Below, piece after piece: positions 62,863-64,000 of a stretch of DNA of 64,000 nt. This DNA is from an uncultured Pelagibacteraceae bacterium (GTDB taxonomy: Bacteria; Pseudomonadota; Alphaproteobacteria; Pelagibacterales; Pelagibacteraceae), in the NCBI GenBank assembly GCA_902609685.1, contig CACLSR010000005.1:1-64000 (forward strand), written 5' to 3'. Position 1 is the stretch's first letter; every line of letters begins with the position of its first letter. Position numbers and translations under genes: made by a program. The notes beneath the pieces were generated by a model. It worked only from the letters and a program-made list of their open reading frames with translations. It was not told where the DNA came from and searched no databases.

Positions 62863-64000
62863 TGAGTACATACAAAAAAAATTTAAAATTACTTACTAAA
62901 AACAATGTTTATTCTGAAGAAATGGAACATGATGCATGTGGAGTAGGGTTAATTGCATCAACAGAGGGAAAAAAATCAAGAGAGGTTGTAGAATATGGAA
63001 TTGAAGCTTTAAAGGCTGTATGGCATCGAGGAGCTGTTGATGCTGATGGAAAAACAGGTGATGGGGCAGGAATACATTTAGAAATACCCAAAGATTTCTT
63101 TATTGAAAAAATAGAAGTTACAGGTCACACACATGATGGCTCTGATATTTGTGTTGGAATGATTTTTTTACCAAGAAATGATTACTCCTCACAAGAAAGC
63201 TGTAAAACGATTGTAGAAAGTGAGTTAACCAAAAATGATTTTAGTATCTATGGATGGAGACAGGTGCCTGTTAATCCAAAAGTTTTAGGAGAAAAAGCTT
63301 TCCAAACTATGCCAGAGATAATTCAAGTGCTTTTTAAATCGAATGATAAAAATTTGCTTGATAAAGATCTTGAAAGAAAAATTTATGAAACAAGAAAAAA
63401 AATTGAGAATAAAGCTTTCAATTTATCATTAAATAATTTTTATATTTGCTCAATAAGTTCTAAATCAATTATCTATAAGGGCATGTTTTTAGCTGAGGCT
63501 ATCTCAGATTTTTTCTTAGATTTAAAAGACGAAAGATTTATTTCAAGATTTGCAATTTTTCATCAGAGATTTTCAACTAATACTGCTCCAAGCTGGAGTT
63601 TGGCACAACCATTTAGAGCAGTTGCCCATAATGGTGAAATTAATACTTACAAAGGCAATAAAAACTGGATGAGAGTTCATGAGCAAGAGATGAGCAGCCC
63701 TCTTTTTGAAAATGTAGAAAATTTAAAGCCAGTTATACAAAAAGGGGTTTCTGACTCTGCGGCACTAGATAATGTTTTTGAGTTATTAAATAAATCTGGC
63801 CAACCTGCACCTTTAGCAAAATTAATGATGATTCCTGATGCTTGGTCAAAAAGAAATAAAACTCTTCCAAAAAGCCATCAGCAATTATTTAATTTTTTAA
63901 ATAGTACTATGGAACCTTGGGATGGTCCTGCCGCAATTGCCGCAACAGATAATGAGTGGGTCATTGCAGCAAATGATCGTAATGGTTTAAGGCCTTTAAG
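62862..64000 (+). CDS. gltB: Glutamate synthase large subunit (C-terminus beyond window)
   Basis: Not in the ORF track because it has no stop in the window. The ATG at 62862 overlaps the gltD stop by one base. About 379 residues are visible: a short propeptide then MEHDACGVGLIAS, where Cys25-26 would become the N-terminal glutamine-amidotransferase nucleophile, VWHRGAVDADGKTGDGAGIH, RFAIFHQRFSTNTAPSWSLA and HNGEINTYKGNKNWM. These are the class II amidotransferase domain of GltB (full family length about 1,500 aa). The synthase and FMN domains lie off the right edge. Confidence 0.95.
   Translation, partial: MSTYKKNLKLLTKNNVYSEEMEHDACGVGLIASTEGKKSREVVEYGIEALKAVWHRGAVDADGKTGDGAGIHLEIPKDFFIEKIEVTGHTHDGSDICVGMIFLPRNDYSSQESCKTIVESELTKNDFSIYGWRQVPVNPKVLGEKAFQTMPEIIQVLFKSNDKNLLDKDLERKIYETRKKIENKAFNLSLNNFYICSISSKSIIYKGMFLAEAISDFFLDLKDERFISRFAIFHQRFSTNTAPSWSLAQPFRAVAHNGEINTYKGNKNWMRVHEQEMSSPLFENVENLKPVIQKGVSDSAALDNVFELLNKSGQPAPLAKLMMIPDAWSKRNKTLPKSHQQLFNFLNSTMEPWDGPAAIAATDNEWVIAANDRNGLRPL

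Noticed and set aside
1-64000. Mobile elements, prophage, CRISPR arrays, rRNA genes
   Set aside because: No transposase, integrase, phage structural genes, regularly spaced repeats or rRNA sequence were recognised on either strand.

Overview
This window looks like a stretch of the chromosome of a streamlined marine alphaproteobacterium of the SAR11 clade (Pelagibacterales, Candidatus Pelagibacter-like). The evidence is very A+T-rich DNA, very short or overlapping gene junctions (ATGA, TAATG and TTGA couplings), shortened versions of housekeeping proteins, and alphaproteobacterial gene clusters (fur-miaB-phoH-ybeY-lnt, nusA-infB-rbfA-rpsO-pnp, irr/fabA-fabB-fabI, ubiE-ubiB-coaBC-dut, mutM-rpsT-dnaA-dnaN, helicase-fdxA-carD). 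I saw no insertion sequence, prophage, CRISPR array or rRNA operon. Taxonomy is inferred from gene content and base composition, not from a search.

Layout. 0-11 kb: grpE (cut by the left edge) divergent from rdgB; an LpoA-like periplasmic protein, rsmI and a BON lipoprotein (the E. coli yraL/yraM/yraP neighbourhood); malic enzyme maeB; murJ, trpS, a NifU-like scaffold, a Bax-like glucosaminidase and a polysaccharide deacetylase. 11-24 kb: one long rightward translation and RNA block: a short tsaB, fur/mur, miaB, phoH, ybeY, lnt, metK, then nusA behind a terminator-like leader hairpin, infB, rbfA, rpsO, pnp. 24-27 kb: fabI-fabB-fabA, divergent from an Irr/PerR-type regulator. 27-30.6 kb: a small oxidative-stress cassette (katG, a 2-oxoglutarate oxygenase, a DUF2061 membrane protein) whose promoter carries two copies of the box also found at the irr promoter. 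30.6-36 kb: SH3 protein, ThiF-like enzyme, dut, coaBC, ubiB and ubiE, all leftward. 36-40 kb: mutM, rpsT, a 290-bp extremely A+T-rich gap that may be oriC, dnaA and dnaN. 40-47 kb: plsC, lysA, a tiny LptM-like lipoprotein, argH, tlpA, a HIG1-like protein, an esterase, an HNH endonuclease, coq7, dsbB, a YqaA/DedA-type protein and tRNA-Leu. 47-54 kb: an acyl-CoA synthetase starting 3 nt after the tRNA, a 25-residue Lys/Arg/Ala peptide gene, a CarD regulator with a lysine-rich tail, fdxA, a TerB-like protein, an SUV3-like helicase, a thioesterase, a small membrane ORF and tRNA-Arg. 54-64 kb: thiolase, aceE with a fused lipoyl domain, aceF, an EamA transporter, uppP, gltD and the start of gltB.

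How the parts work together. Most of the window is core biosynthesis and information processing with little visible regulation. The regulatory signals that stand out are the shared Fur-family box at irr and katG, which suggests that an iron- or peroxide-sensing regulator controls itself and catalase-peroxidase; the attenuator-like hairpin in front of nusA; and the promoter-palindrome-gene-terminator unit around the 25-residue basic peptide. Metabolic modules include type II fatty acid synthesis, pyruvate dehydrogenase, glutamate synthase, late ubiquinone synthesis, and lysine and arginine end steps. The most unusual items are the lipoyl-AceE fusion with DNA nearly identical to the aceF lipoyl region, the katG cassette, the tiny basic peptide beside the K-rich CarD, and the minimal TsaB.
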